Positions 51,686 to 59,587 of a stretch of DNA of 64,000 nt are shown one piece after another. The stretch's first letter is position 1. Each line of letters opens with the position of its first letter. The DNA lies in IMG/VR virus record IMGVR_UViG_3300042563_003307, positions 1-64,000 of that record; one strand, 5' to 3'. A program made the position numbers and the translations under genes. This stretch comes from a virus. The notes below the pieces were generated by a model. That model saw only the letters and a list, made by a program, of their open reading frames with translations, was not told where the DNA came from and did no database searches.

Positions 51686-51879
51686 TACCAATCCTCTTCG
51701 TGACTTATATCTAATGTTGTTCCAGTTTTATGGCTCTTAACCACTACTCCCATACCCATTCCATACGGGGTGAATGTATAATCATAGTGACCGTACTCTC
51801 CAAAGAGTTCTTTAATCTTTGCTTGCCATTCTTGGAGTTCCGCCTCCTGTCTTTCGGTTAATGTAAAACTTCTTGTCAT
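51685..51879 (-). CDS. hypothetical protein
   Basis: 64 aa, MTRSFTLTERQEAELQEWQA. Helical N-terminus, beta C-terminus (GMGVVVKSHKTGTTLDISHE). Similar short proteins occur in many phages. Coupled to both neighbours by overlaps. Confidence 0.55.
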   Translation of the reverse strand: MTRSFTLTERQEAELQEWQAKIKELFGEYGHYDYTFTPYGMGMGVVVKSHKTGTTLDISHEEDW

Positions 51880-52556
51880 AGCTCATAACACGTTCTAAGT
51901 AACATTACTACATCCATTGCATCTTCGACTGCATTGTGAGTTACCACACCATCGATTCCTGCACGTTTTTTACATTCGTCCAATCCTGGAACGCTCTCAT
52001 CGTTAATCCAATCAACAAATAGGATTCCTGGGTCCAATACTCTACTACGAATTGAAAAGACTTGTTTCCATCTTGGAAGTTTCTCTAAGAATTTCTTGTC
52101 AAATCCTGCAAAGTTTTTACCAGCACATGTCAAGTAGGTTTTTACCATATTTGAACCTAAAATTGGATATGGAATACCATCGACTATTTTCATTTGTTTA
52201 TTTAAAAAGTTAGGGTCTAAATCAACCAAACCATTTCTATAACAAAATTGATATAGTGCCTCTACTACCTCATCTTCATGATAAAACTTGGCTCCAAATG
52301 ATTCCTCAACCAGTTTCTTTTCATCTTCGGTACGGGCTTCAGAATAGTCCTTCATCGCCTGAATTAAATCCTTGTTTAAATTTAAGGCAAAGATACTACC
52401 ATAAACACTTTCGCGTTTTATAACCGCGTGGAATTTTGGTAGGTCTTCGAATGGAAGTTGATTTAAAGTGTCTTCAATCACTGCTCCTATTGAAAGGATT
52501 TGATTAAATTCAGAGTCTAATCCTGTAGTTTCGATATCGATGGAAATGTACTTCAT
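51876..52556 (-). CDS. DEDDh 3'-5' exonuclease
   Basis: 226 aa. DnaQ/RNase T-type catalytic residues: ISIDIETTGLD (Asp, Glu), a middle Asp in GKNFAGFDKKFLEKL and HNAVEDAMDVVMLL (His and last Asp). Single-strand DNA or RNA 3' end trimming. Coupled to the 64-aa gene by a 4-nt overlap. Confidence 0.85.
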   Translation of the reverse strand: MKYISIDIETTGLDSEFNQILSIGAVIEDTLNQLPFEDLPKFHAVIKRESVYGSIFALNLNKDLIQAMKDYSEARTEDEKKLVEESFGAKFYHEDEVVEALYQFCYRNGLVDLDPNFLNKQMKIVDGIPYPILGSNMVKTYLTCAGKNFAGFDKKFLEKLPRWKQVFSIRSRVLDPGILFVDWINDESVPGLDECKKRAGIDGVVTHNAVEDAMDVVMLLRTCYEL

Positions 52557-52768
52557 AATCCTTTTTCTTTTTTATATATTTCTAATAGTTTTTTATAAGA
52601 ATAGTTAGGAGATTTATTTACCTCATTAAATATACACCATTCTGCAAACTCAATAGCAAATTCACCTGCTAGCCTTTCATGTTCAATAGCAACTTCCTCT
52701 ACAGTACCTTCATAATGCTCTTCAACATCATTAATAAACCATTGTTGGAATCTTTCGTTTAGTGTCAT
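52553..52768 (-). CDS. hypothetical protein
   Basis: 71 aa, acidic, helical, MTLNERFQQWFINDVEEHYE. Overlaps the exonuclease start by 4 nt. Not recognised. Confidence 0.5.
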   Translation of the reverse strand: MTLNERFQQWFINDVEEHYEGTVEEVAIEHERLAGEFAIEFAEWCIFNEVNKSPNYSYKKLLEIYKKEKGL

Positions 52769-52777
52769 AATTATATC

Positions 52778-53140
52778 TTAAATTCGTGAAAAGTTTACAA
52801 ATTCTGTCGCCTTTCTGGCATCATTGAATATCTTTAAGGCACTTTTCATGCTTACTTTTCTACCTGTTCTGGTAGTTAATAGTTCGAATCCTGACTCTTC
52901 GAATCGGTCATCAACTCCCCAAAATAAATAATAGTTCGATACCTTTTGGCCAGTCTTCTTATTATAAGAAGTCTTGTAGGTTGTTTTTTCAAACCTACCC
53001 CATTTTGGTGAAACGTATGGTCTTTGTGTTGATGCTCCAAGCGCAATTACACTTGGAAGTTCTTTGCCATCTTCTAATCGCTGGAAGCTCATTAAGATTT
53101 CTACCGTTTTAAGGTCTTTATGTACTATGAAATTTCCCAT
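52778..53140 (-). CDS. hypothetical protein
   Basis: 120 aa, MGNFIVHKDLKTVEILMSFQ, basic and beta-rich (KWGRFEKTTYKTSYNKKTGQ). Possible nucleic-acid-binding or anti-host protein. Not recognised. Confidence 0.5.
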   Translation of the reverse strand: MGNFIVHKDLKTVEILMSFQRLEDGKELPSVIALGASTQRPYVSPKWGRFEKTTYKTSYNKKTGQKVSNYYLFWGVDDRFEESGFELLTTRTGRKVSMKSALKIFNDARKATEFVNFSRI

Positions 53141-53141
53141 C

Positions 53142-53363
53142 TTATTCCTCTAGTTTTACAAATTCATATGTACCCTTAATCAAACTGTTTAGGGCAATTC
53201 CTTGCGATTCGGCGTTCGCAAATTCTTGATAGACCCCTGCAGGTACCTCAATATATCTGTAAGTCGCATGGCCAAAAACCACATAAAGGTTTTTACTCTC
53301 ATACTCGTATGTCGATGCTTTAATCGTGGACGAATCATAAATGTTTGTTTGTGTTTTAATCAT
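53142..53363 (-). CDS. KTSC-domain-like protein
   Basis: 73 aa. YDSSTIKASTYEYESKNLYV, HATYRYIEVPAGVYQEF and AESQGIALNSLIKG match the KTSC domain (Y-D..T-I..Y-E..L-V-F..G..Y-x-Y-x-x-V-P..Y..A-x-S-x-G). Found in phages and near RNA-related genes; function not settled. Confidence 0.65.
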   Translation of the reverse strand: MIKTQTNIYDSSTIKASTYEYESKNLYVVFGHATYRYIEVPAGVYQEFANAESQGIALNSLIKGTYEFVKLEE

Positions 53364-53550
53364 TTTCTTGTTCTTTTGCTACTAAATTTCTATGTTTTTC
53401 AGTAAGTGTCACTACTAATTCTTTGTAGGTGTCGACCGCGTCGTTTGCATTAACTGTTTTAGCTCTGATCAAGTCTAATGTCTTAGCATCTTTAATCATG
53501 ATTGTGTCTACACTTAATTCTACCAAAATACTTCCAATTACTGTTTTCAT
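53356..53550 (-). CDS. hypothetical protein
   Basis: 64 aa, MKTVIGSILVELSVDTIMIK. First gene behind class A promoter copy 6. Not recognised. Confidence 0.5.
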   Translation of the reverse strand: MKTVIGSILVELSVDTIMIKDAKTLDLIRAKTVNANDAVDTYKELVVTLTEKHRNLVAKEQEND

Positions 53551-53583
53551 GTGATTTGTTTTTAAATTGTTGTTTTAATTATA

Positions 53584-53599
53584 ATGTAAATATAATCAA
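53584..53599 (-). promoter_or_regulatory. class A promoter (copy 6)
   Basis: TTGATTATATTTACAT with TTTTCCGG at 53611-53618 (11-nt spacer), and the AACTTTAACATAATTTTAAC tract from the stop of the amidotransferase gene. Confidence 0.8.
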
Positions 53600-53638
53600 T
53601 ATGTATGATTCCGGAAAATCAGGAGTGTTAAAATTATG

Positions 53639-54229
53639 TTAAAGTTTATTGAGTGGATATTCATTGTTCTCGCATTCGTCCCGTTCAGGGTGCCACTGAA
53701 CTGCCCAAATCCTCTTCTCTAAGTCTTGAAATCCTTCAACAGTACCATCAGTAGCCCTGTGGGTAATCTCAAAGTTCAATGGAACCCAACGACAGTGCTG
53801 GTGGTGACGTGAATTAACGGTCTTTGAATCTCCATCAATATCATATATTTGATGAAACTGGGATAGTCTAAATGAATGATCGTCATCGTCGTCAAATGTA
53901 TCATTGAGATGATTTTCAGTAAGATGTTCGGATATATTTTCAACCTCTCCGCCAAAGTAAACATTTAAGAGTTGCATTCCTCGACAAATTCCAATAATTG
54001 GTTGGCCATTTTCAAGGGCACTAGTAATCCATTCGGTTTCTCTAGCATCTCTTTTAGGACTTTTACCAATATCTCCACCTCCGCAAAGTATTAATGGAGC
54101 ATCGATGTTTTTACATTCGGTTCCTAAGAAATATGGTTTAAAACCATTTTCAATTAACCATTCGCGGTACATCTGCTTTTCAAGTTCTCCATATGGCGGA
54201 GCCACTAATACTTTAGGTGTTTTAATCAT
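53639..54229 (-). CDS. class I glutamine amidotransferase (C26 type)
   Basis: 196 aa. Nucleophile elbow GICRGMQLLN, and the catalytic His/Glu in IWAVQWHPERDE; oxyanion loop CGGGDIGKSP. These define the C26 (PuuD/gamma-glutamyl hydrolase-like) subfamily that removes or transfers a gamma-glutamyl group. There is no synthetase domain. Rare in phages; a role in nucleotide, folate or polyamine chemistry or in removing a glutamyl mark is conceivable. Ends inside class A cassette 6. Confidence 0.8.
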   Translation of the reverse strand: MIKTPKVLVAPPYGELEKQMYREWLIENGFKPYFLGTECKNIDAPLILCGGGDIGKSPKRDARETEWITSALENGQPIIGICRGMQLLNVYFGGEVENISEHLTENHLNDTFDDDDDHSFRLSQFHQIYDIDGDSKTVNSRHHQHCRWVPLNFEITHRATDGTVEGFQDLEKRIWAVQWHPERDECENNEYPLNKL

Positions 54230-54633
54230 TAAAATGTGTTATTATAAACCTGTCGGCCTTCAGCATGTTCATCACATAGGGTTGCAAGCCAACTTCCACC
54301 TCTGAGTTCTCCTAGTTCTCCGCACTTTTCACAAGTAATATATGAGGCATCTTCAGCCAAACGGATTCGACTGTAAACATCTTCACTAACTCCATTTGTA
54401 TAGAATCGTAGTCCTCCAAACTTTTCTTTAACTTGACAAATCTGTTTGTCCCATCCAAGTTCAATAAGGTCTACTATAAGTCTCTTTAAGATTCCTAGCC
54501 AACCATTATCTACGGCAAAGTAACCTCTAGCAGTAATGGGATCCCGTCCAGTGTAGTAACCATTTTCAAGTCCTCCGATGCCTTTTAAAAAAGCCTCAAA
54601 GTCCTCATCGGTCATATAGTTATTGTTCTTCAT
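54229..54633 (-). CDS. conserved protein with KEKFGGLRFYT motif and zinc site
   Basis: 134 aa. ICQVKEKFGGLRFYTNGVSE is a signature of a family widespread in phages and bacteria; CEKCGELGELRGGSWLATLC is a zinc-ribbon-like CxxC...C..H. Function unknown. Joined to neighbours by 1-nt overlaps. Confidence 0.7.
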   Translation of the reverse strand: MKNNNYMTDEDFEAFLKGIGGLENGYYTGRDPITARGYFAVDNGWLGILKRLIVDLIELGWDKQICQVKEKFGGLRFYTNGVSEDVYSRIRLAEDASYITCEKCGELGELRGGSWLATLCDEHAEGRQVYNNTF

Positions 54634-55004
54634 TATTTTATTTGGCTATAAAGTTTGGTTAATATTGTCTCTTTTTTACCACGGATTACCTCTTCAAGGT
54701 CTGTTCGCTGTTTCGATACTTCCTCTCTGATTCTTTTAACAGCTCTTTCCGTTACTTTTGCATTCAGATTTAATGGATAGATTTGTTTTGTGTTAACAAT
54801 TTCTGCCTTTTCGGCATCGATAATTAGGTCAAGGTGAAGCGATGGTACTTGGATATAAAATTTTGCCACATCCGGATCTTTAAGAGGTGTTTCAGCCTTA
54901 GGGTGATACAACAACTTTAGAATATTTCGGTAACCTCTTAAGTCTTCCGAAGATAATTCTTGTCTAAATTTTTTAGCAAATTTAATCTTAGTTCTTCTAA
55001 ACAT
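54633..55004 (-). CDS. hypothetical protein
   Basis: 123 aa, MFRRTKIKFAKKFRQELSSE, basic N-terminus, C-terminal helix pair (ERAVKRIREEVSKQRTDLEE). Not recognised. Confidence 0.5.
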   Translation of the reverse strand: MFRRTKIKFAKKFRQELSSEDLRGYRNILKLLYHPKAETPLKDPDVAKFYIQVPSLHLDLIIDAEKAEIVNTKQIYPLNLNAKVTERAVKRIREEVSKQRTDLEEVIRGKKETILTKLYSQIK

Positions 55005-55010
55005 AACCTT

Positions 55011-55586
55011 TTATTTTAAAAATTGTAAAATCTTTTCTTTAACACCTTGCTGTTTAATTCCTTCTGCCATTTTTGGAGTATTAACAAAGTTAGATAGTCC
55101 CCATACTTGTTCCTTTCCATGAGAATCCGCTTCTCCTAATTCTAAGTCATCAACGCAAACCCAATTGGTAATTTCTGGATGATCGGTTAGATATTGTCGA
55201 ACTTCGATAGAACGCTGCTGTTCGTACATTGTTCTTCGGGTCCATTCAAATTCATCTGGTTTATCACAACCAATATATCTTTTAGTGAATGCGATAGGTT
55301 TCTTTAAGATTCCCTGTGATTCGTAGTATTCTCCAATTTCCTCTAAGTTTGCATGTAACCTCCAGTCGGAACTTACTACTATTTCGGCACAAGTCTCTTC
55401 CAAGATTTGGTTTAATACCTTAATTGCTTTTTTATCAAAGTTGTCAAATCGTATGTCAACCGGAGCTATAGTATCGCTAGTCGCTTCAGGATTAAGTTTT
55501 TTGTACTTAGCCCATTTCTTTGAACGACCTCCCCAGTTATTATCTAGGCATATTACTCCGTCATTGTCTAAAAATATTACTTTCAT
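55011..55586 (-). CDS. HAD domain protein of the RNA-repair (Swiss-Army-knife) type
   Basis: 191 aa. HAD motif I VIFLDNDGVIC, motif II IVVSSDWRLH, then ITNWVCVDDLELG as motif IV. The VVSSDWR form and the size are those of stand-alone HAD domains linked to Swiss-Army-knife RNA-repair systems. The distance to the cREC gene (436 nt) suggests a functional set for treating RNA ends. Phosphatase action on a 3'- or 2'-phosphate is an inference. Confidence 0.7.
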   Translation of the reverse strand: MKVIFLDNDGVICLDNNWGGRSKKWAKYKKLNPEATSDTIAPVDIRFDNFDKKAIKVLNQILEETCAEIVVSSDWRLHANLEEIGEYYESQGILKKPIAFTKRYIGCDKPDEFEWTRRTMYEQQRSIEVRQYLTDHPEITNWVCVDDLELGEADSHGKEQVWGLSNFVNTPKMAEGIKQQGVKEKILQFLK

Positions 55587-55587
55587 C

Positions 55588-55812
55588 CTAGTTTCTAATT
55601 AATTCTATTTTTGTATTCTTGTAGTGCTCTACTAGTTTATCTTTAAGATGTCTTTTAACTTCCCAACTTAAATCTGTTTGGGTTGAAAGCCATTTATGGT
55701 ACAAATCTATTAAATTTCTGGAACGAATTATCTGTTGCATTGTAGTGCATGAATTAATCGTTTTAACTATCCATTCCTCGATTTCCATTGGTGTATTTCC
55801 TTCTGCTGCCAT
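55588..55812 (-). CDS. hypothetical protein
   Basis: 74 aa, helical, MAAEGNTPMEIEEWIVKTIN. Between the HAD and cREC genes. Not recognised. Confidence 0.5.
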   Translation of the reverse strand: MAAEGNTPMEIEEWIVKTINSCTTMQQIIRSRNLIDLYHKWLSTQTDLSWEVKRHLKDKLVEHYKNTKIELIRN

Positions 55813-55813
55813 A

Positions 55814-56020
55814 CTATAATTTTGTTAGTGGTACCCATTGTCCGTCTTTAAACTTATGTGGGATTCCGTTAATAGTTCTGAATTGTGAATGAGGGTCTAC
55901 ATTGATTTCCTCTTTCTTGAGTTTTCCAAGTACGTTTTCAAAGTCCTCTTGGGATGTCCTCCGTCTTACCGTACTTGGGTCAACTTTCTTCTTTCTACGA
56001 GGTCCATTATAATATGCCAT
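55814..56020 (-). CDS. small basic hypothetical protein
   Basis: 68 aa from MAYYNGPRRKKKVDPSTVRR at 56020; a longer frame to 56056 lies in the preceding gene. Strongly basic N-terminus and FRTINGIPHKFKDGQWVPL at the end. Might bind nucleic acid; not recognised. Confidence 0.55.
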   Translation of the reverse strand: MAYYNGPRRKKKVDPSTVRRRTSQEDFENVLGKLKKEEINVDPHSQFRTINGIPHKFKDGQWVPLTKL

Positions 56021-56022
56021 AG

Positions 56023-56427
56023 TTATACAGTATGTTCGATTCTTACACGGATGCAATTCTGAGGCAATCTATGAATATGTCTATAGTTATTAATATAACC
56101 CATCATATTTGCACTACCAACTGCATTTGCAGAGTGTATTACAACATCAACAACATTAGCTCCATCCAACCATTGATTGACCAACCATTTAGTGCAATCC
56201 ATTCCAGTCTTTTCTGTAATATTATCATAGTTCAATTCGTAATTGTGGTACACATTTTTATGCCATTCGGCCATTGCAGTGTCTCCTAGGTCATGGTCTA
56301 ATGAAATCAAGTCAATATTTTCAAGTCCAATTTCGGTAACTTTTTCTACAAATTCATCGTAACTTCTAACAACAACCCAGTCTTTTTCAACCGGTGTTCT
56401 TACGTCATCTAAATATACTCTAATCAT
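56023..56427 (-). CDS. cyclic-phosphate-processing receiver (cREC) protein
   Basis: 134 aa. IRVYLDDVRTPVEKDWVVVR, IDLISLDHDLGDTAMAEW and VVIHSANAVGSANMMGYINN are the cREC signature: receiver-like fold with LDDxR and LDHDLG acids and a distal HS-A-N-x-G. Such proteins are predicted to open or remove 2',3'-cyclic phosphates at RNA ends. Behind class A promoter copy 7. With the HAD protein, a predicted RNA-end processing pair; the activity has not been demonstrated from sequence. Confidence 0.75.
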   Translation of the reverse strand: MIRVYLDDVRTPVEKDWVVVRSYDEFVEKVTEIGLENIDLISLDHDLGDTAMAEWHKNVYHNYELNYDNITEKTGMDCTKWLVNQWLDGANVVDVVIHSANAVGSANMMGYINNYRHIHRLPQNCIRVRIEHTV

Positions 56428-56449
56428 TTTGCGTTTGTTTTAATTTGAT

Positions 56450-56465
56450 ATGTAAATATAATCAA
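56450..56465 (-). promoter_or_regulatory. class A promoter (copy 7)
   Basis: TTGATTATATTTACAT with TTTTCCCG at 56477-56484 (11-nt spacer), 22 nt before the cREC gene start. Confidence 0.8.
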
Positions 56466-56504
56466 TAAGTTTGAATCGGGAAAACTTTAACTGTTAAAAT
56501 TATG

Positions 56505-57740
56505 TTAAAGTTTTAATTTTGTAAGTATTCCTAAACCGTGAGATTCTTCATAATTATAGAAATTAAGATTGTATTTAATACTTAAATCTTCGCATGCCTT
56601 ATACACTTCTGGAAAGGACAAGGTATCATGAAAAACGGTAATTTCTGCATGTTGAACACACCATTCCCCGCACTTGTAAGTATCTTCGTATGTGTGTATA
56701 ATATCAACATGAGCCATATTATATACTTCAGGATTATCTTTAATATAATCCTCGTATGAACTTCTAATAAGATTTATATTTGTAAATTCCGCAAGATTTG
56801 ATTTAGTAGCCTCAAGCATATCTTCTCTTAATCCAGCGTGTATGTCTCCAACGAAGGTATCGACCCCGTCTACTGTATTAAAGTAATTTGCAAAGGCAGA
56901 TGTTGAATATCCAAATTCAACGCCGAATTCGATCGCTTTTTCTGTTTTTATACCTGATCTTTTTATTAAATCTTGCAAGATTGTTGGTATATTTCCCCAA
57001 GCTGTTGGTTGTTGGGTTGCCAACTTTGGCCATTCTCTAGTTTGAGGAGTAAAAATAGTGTGCATACTTTTGTTTTTTATATATTTATTAATAGTTGTTT
57101 CAATTAGCGGAGGATATACCGATCCACATTCGAATGTAGATTCAAAGTTTGCTTCTACGGAACCTATCCAAAATTCTTCTAGGTATATATTGGTAGTATC
57201 GATTAAAAAATCAGCATTTAAGTTTCTTAAATGCTTATGGGTTGCCCACCAATAATTTCCACTAAAATGTGGATCATACCCTTCGTCATGTCGTCTGTAA
57301 TTAGGGCCAATAGCGTCATATCCATCGTCTAGCATTTGGATATTAGGTAGCCAGTCGCAAAATGTAACCCAGTCACATGAATTTCTCCAATCATCTTGAA
57401 ATATTTCGCGGGTAGTAACGCCCTTTGAATGAAAATAGCAATAATATCCTTCAACTTCATCTGCCATTTTTTTAAGATTTAGCAGTGTTATTTTAGATTC
57501 TCGATAATCACTTGGATATTGTGATTTATCAATTTCAATGACAGTTGGAATTATCTTTTTATAGTCTTTAACAATATCTAAAAGCCATTGAATTCTGTCT
57601 CCATGTGGCGATGCTATATGCAATTGTATTGAATCGCATGCATCGTATAAACCACCTAAAAATAACTTAGTCAATTGGTCTTGGATTATACTTTTGTAAT
57701 TACCATCTAGATATGTGTGATAAAAAACAATTTTTTTCAT
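56505..57740 (-). CDS. glycosyltransferase-like / methyltransferase fusion
   Basis: 411 aa. N-terminal about 240 aa resemble an alpha-glycan synthesis or GT-A-like domain (VEGYYCYFHSKGVTTREIFQ, DAIGPNYRRH, GNYWWATHKHLRNL). C-terminal about 160 aa are a Rossmann methyltransferase of type 24: KAIEFGVEFGYSTSAFANYF, VDTFVGDIH and VDIIHTYEDTYKCG. It could glycosylate and methylate a sugar, or modify a surface or DNA-linked sugar. The fusion is unusual. Confidence 0.75.
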   Translation of the reverse strand: MKKIVFYHTYLDGNYKSIIQDQLTKLFLGGLYDACDSIQLHIASPHGDRIQWLLDIVKDYKKIIPTVIEIDKSQYPSDYRESKITLLNLKKMADEVEGYYCYFHSKGVTTREIFQDDWRNSCDWVTFCDWLPNIQMLDDGYDAIGPNYRRHDEGYDPHFSGNYWWATHKHLRNLNADFLIDTTNIYLEEFWIGSVEANFESTFECGSVYPPLIETTINKYIKNKSMHTIFTPQTREWPKLATQQPTAWGNIPTILQDLIKRSGIKTEKAIEFGVEFGYSTSAFANYFNTVDGVDTFVGDIHAGLREDMLEATKSNLAEFTNINLIRSSYEDYIKDNPEVYNMAHVDIIHTYEDTYKCGEWCVQHAEITVFHDTLSFPEVYKACEDLSIKYNLNFYNYEESHGLGILTKLKL

Positions 57741-58024
57741 TTCTTTAAATCTTTTAAATAGTTAACAAGTTCTTGTAGTTTGTCGGCATCTTTTGGATTA
57801 AATATAAATTCATCGAATGCTCCGTAGTTGCATTGTCTTCCAAAAATGTATTTTAATCCGTACTTAACTCGTTCCAAAAATGGTCTTTTAGTTAAATGTA
57901 TATGAAAGTAACATGTTGGATATCTGTGTCCTTCAACCTCATCCTCATCATATAAGATAATAAGTTGATGGTCAGTCGAGTGACATGCACATATTAAAAT
58001 TTCTTTGTCTTCAAGTTGTTTCAT
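57737..58024 (-). CDS. hypothetical protein
   Basis: 95 aa with CACHSTDHQLIILYDEDEVE, a form that recurs in small phage proteins (CxCHS-x-x-H near the start). Overlaps the fusion gene by 4 nt. Function unknown. Confidence 0.55.
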   Translation of the reverse strand: MKQLEDKEILICACHSTDHQLIILYDEDEVEGHRYPTCYFHIHLTKRPFLERVKYGLKYIFGRQCNYGAFDEFIFNPKDADKLQELVNYLKDLKK

Positions 58025-58043
58025 AAGTATTATATTTAAAAAA

Positions 58044-58298
58044 CTAGTTTTGTTTATAAACTCTTTTGTAAGCTCCGTAAATCCAACTATAGATTATCAT
58101 GATTGCACAGAAAGAATCTAAGATCGCTATAATCCATTTTACAAAGTCTGGTGTTGGGAATGTATCTGGACCTAACAATATTAATACACCAAACCCGGTA
58201 AATACCCAAACTAATCCTAGAAAACCGGCAACTATTCCTGCGATAAACGTAACTGTCGGTCCAACCAATTCCCAAATAAATTCTAAAAACTTTTTCAT
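58044..58298 (-). CDS. two-helix membrane protein
   Basis: 84 aa with hydrophobic segments at about 10-42 and 54-75 (VGPTVTFIAGIVAGFLGLVW; WIIAILDSFCAIMIIYSWIY). A basic tail GAYKRVYKQN. Not recognised. It sits directly after the CCA-adding enzyme gene in the same direction of transcription. Confidence 0.55.
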   Translation of the reverse strand: MKKFLEFIWELVGPTVTFIAGIVAGFLGLVWVFTGFGVLILLGPDTFPTPDFVKWIIAILDSFCAIMIIYSWIYGAYKRVYKQN

Positions 58299-58300
58299 AA

Positions 58301-59041
58301 TTATATTTTTTCAAAAGTTGGTTTCAGCCACATCCCATTTTTAAAGATTAAATCTAAGAATCCTGGAATATCTTGGTCAACGTCAGCAAGTAGTCTAAAA
58401 CTTCTTGGAGTATCATGTTTCATCATTTTTATGATTTCCTCTCTGATTCTCTCTCCACTTACAGTTTGTTCTAGTTTCTGTAAAATGTTTGGTTGCTTCA
58501 TCGCATTCCAAATATCAGCGTGCATTTGAAAATCTTTAGTGATAGTAAATCTTAGTGCTCTTAGCAAACGAAGTGGGTCATCCATTAGGGTAGCGCTAGC
58601 GTGCATCGGAGTTCTTAAAATTCCAGCCTTTAAGTCCTCTACTCCACCGAATAGGTCAATAAGATTACCATCAACATCTTCTGCAAGGGCGTTTAGGGTA
58701 AAATCTCTACGAATTAAATCGTCTTCCAATGTTCCAAGTTCTAGGATAGGTCTACGGGTTCCTTCAACATATCCAACCTCTTTACGGGCCATTACAAAAT
58801 CTGCAACCAGTCCGGCGAACTGATGGTCTTTTGGAAACTTAGCACGAATCGTAAAACAATCTGGAGTACTTAAGAAGATTTCAAAACCTTGGTCCGTCAT
58901 CCAGTTTGTCATGATTTGAAAACCATCCTCAACCGTAAAACCTTTAGTATCTTCCAACACGAAAGTGAAATCTATATCTTTAGAGTCCAATCCAAGGAAT
59001 TTATCTCGAATACATCCTCCAACACGGTAAATCTTTGCCAT
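58301..59041 (-). CDS. CCA-adding tRNA nucleotidyltransferase (class II)
   Basis: 246 aa. Pol-beta-type nucleotidyltransferase: IYRVGGCIRDKFLG, KDIDFTFVLE (catalytic Asp pair), then LIRRDFTLNALAEDVDG and DDPLRLLRALRFTIT, all typical of class II CCA-adding/poly(A) polymerases. Shorter than bacterial enzymes (about 400 aa): the C-terminal domain is largely missing. Adds or repairs CCA on tRNAs, and the phage tRNAs in this window encode none. Behind class A promoter copy 8. Confidence 0.85.
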   Translation of the reverse strand: MAKIYRVGGCIRDKFLGLDSKDIDFTFVLEDTKGFTVEDGFQIMTNWMTDQGFEIFLSTPDCFTIRAKFPKDHQFAGLVADFVMARKEVGYVEGTRRPILELGTLEDDLIRRDFTLNALAEDVDGNLIDLFGGVEDLKAGILRTPMHASATLMDDPLRLLRALRFTITKDFQMHADIWNAMKQPNILQKLEQTVSGERIREEIIKMMKHDTPRSFRLLADVDQDIPGFLDLIFKNGMWLKPTFEKI

Positions 59042-59062
59042 AATTTGTTTGTTTTAATTATA

Positions 59063-59078
59063 ATGTAAATATAAACAA
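59063..59078 (-). promoter_or_regulatory. class A promoter (copy 8) with stem-loop
   Basis: TTGTTTATATTTACAT with TTTTACGG at 59090-59097, in the loop of CTCCAGA...TCTGGAG (59083-59104), 22 nt before the CCA-adding enzyme gene. Best example of the promoter-in-hairpin form. Confidence 0.8.
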
Positions 59079-59082
59079 AAAA

Positions 59083-59104
59083 CTCCAGACCGTAAAATCT
59101 GGAG
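59083..59104 (-). terminator. terminator hairpin in class A cassette
   Basis: CTCCAGA-TTTTACGG-TCTGGAG, followed by TTTTTTG on the minus strand, a few nt after the stop of the deoxyribosyltransferase-like gene. Confidence 0.7.
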
Positions 59105-59117
59105 TGTTAAAATTATG

Positions 59118-59585
59118 TTAAAGTTTTTGATTAATCTTTGTGGTTAGTGCGCCAATCGCATCGTCTAGATTTTCAAAGATTGGAATGTTATATCGAGTAC
59201 ATACAATGTCGACATTTCCTTTTCGCCAAAACCCTTTAGGACAACATACGATAATATTATCTCTGACATGTAAACCTAATTCTAGGAGACTAATTGGACT
59301 CTTAGTTTCTGGAGAGAAGTACATGAAGATTATATCTGCATTTTCAAGACTATTCATTTCCCAGTTTACTTGTTGGTTAAATTGAGGATTTGATTGTTCT
59401 TGAGTCCAGCTAGCATCCCAATCATCACGTCTTGGATTGTAAAGTGTTACATTGGTATTAATGTAATTGTTCTCGATTCTCTTTTGCCAATCTTCTGCCT
59501 TTCCCATTTCTATAGAACCGGCTAAAAATACTGAACATTTATTTTCTTGGTTTTGGTACCTGCTATTTGGTTTAATTACTTGCAT
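59118..59585 (-). CDS. nucleoside 2-deoxyribosyltransferase-like protein
   Basis: 155 aa. CSVFLAGSIEMGKAEDWQKR, NPRRDDWDASWTQEQ, QVNWEMNSLENADIIFMYFS and SLLELGLHV are the pattern of the nucleoside 2-deoxyribosyltransferase-like phage family (NDT fold). These proteins exchange or hydrolyse the base of deoxynucleosides or related nucleotides; a hydrolase for a nucleotide signal or NAD-like compound is another possibility. Substrate unproven. Confidence 0.75.
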   Translation of the reverse strand: MQVIKPNSRYQNQENKCSVFLAGSIEMGKAEDWQKRIENNYINTNVTLYNPRRDDWDASWTQEQSNPQFNQQVNWEMNSLENADIIFMYFSPETKSPISLLELGLHVRDNIIVCCPKGFWRKGNVDIVCTRYNIPIFENLDDAIGALTTKINQKL

Positions 59586-59587
59586 AC

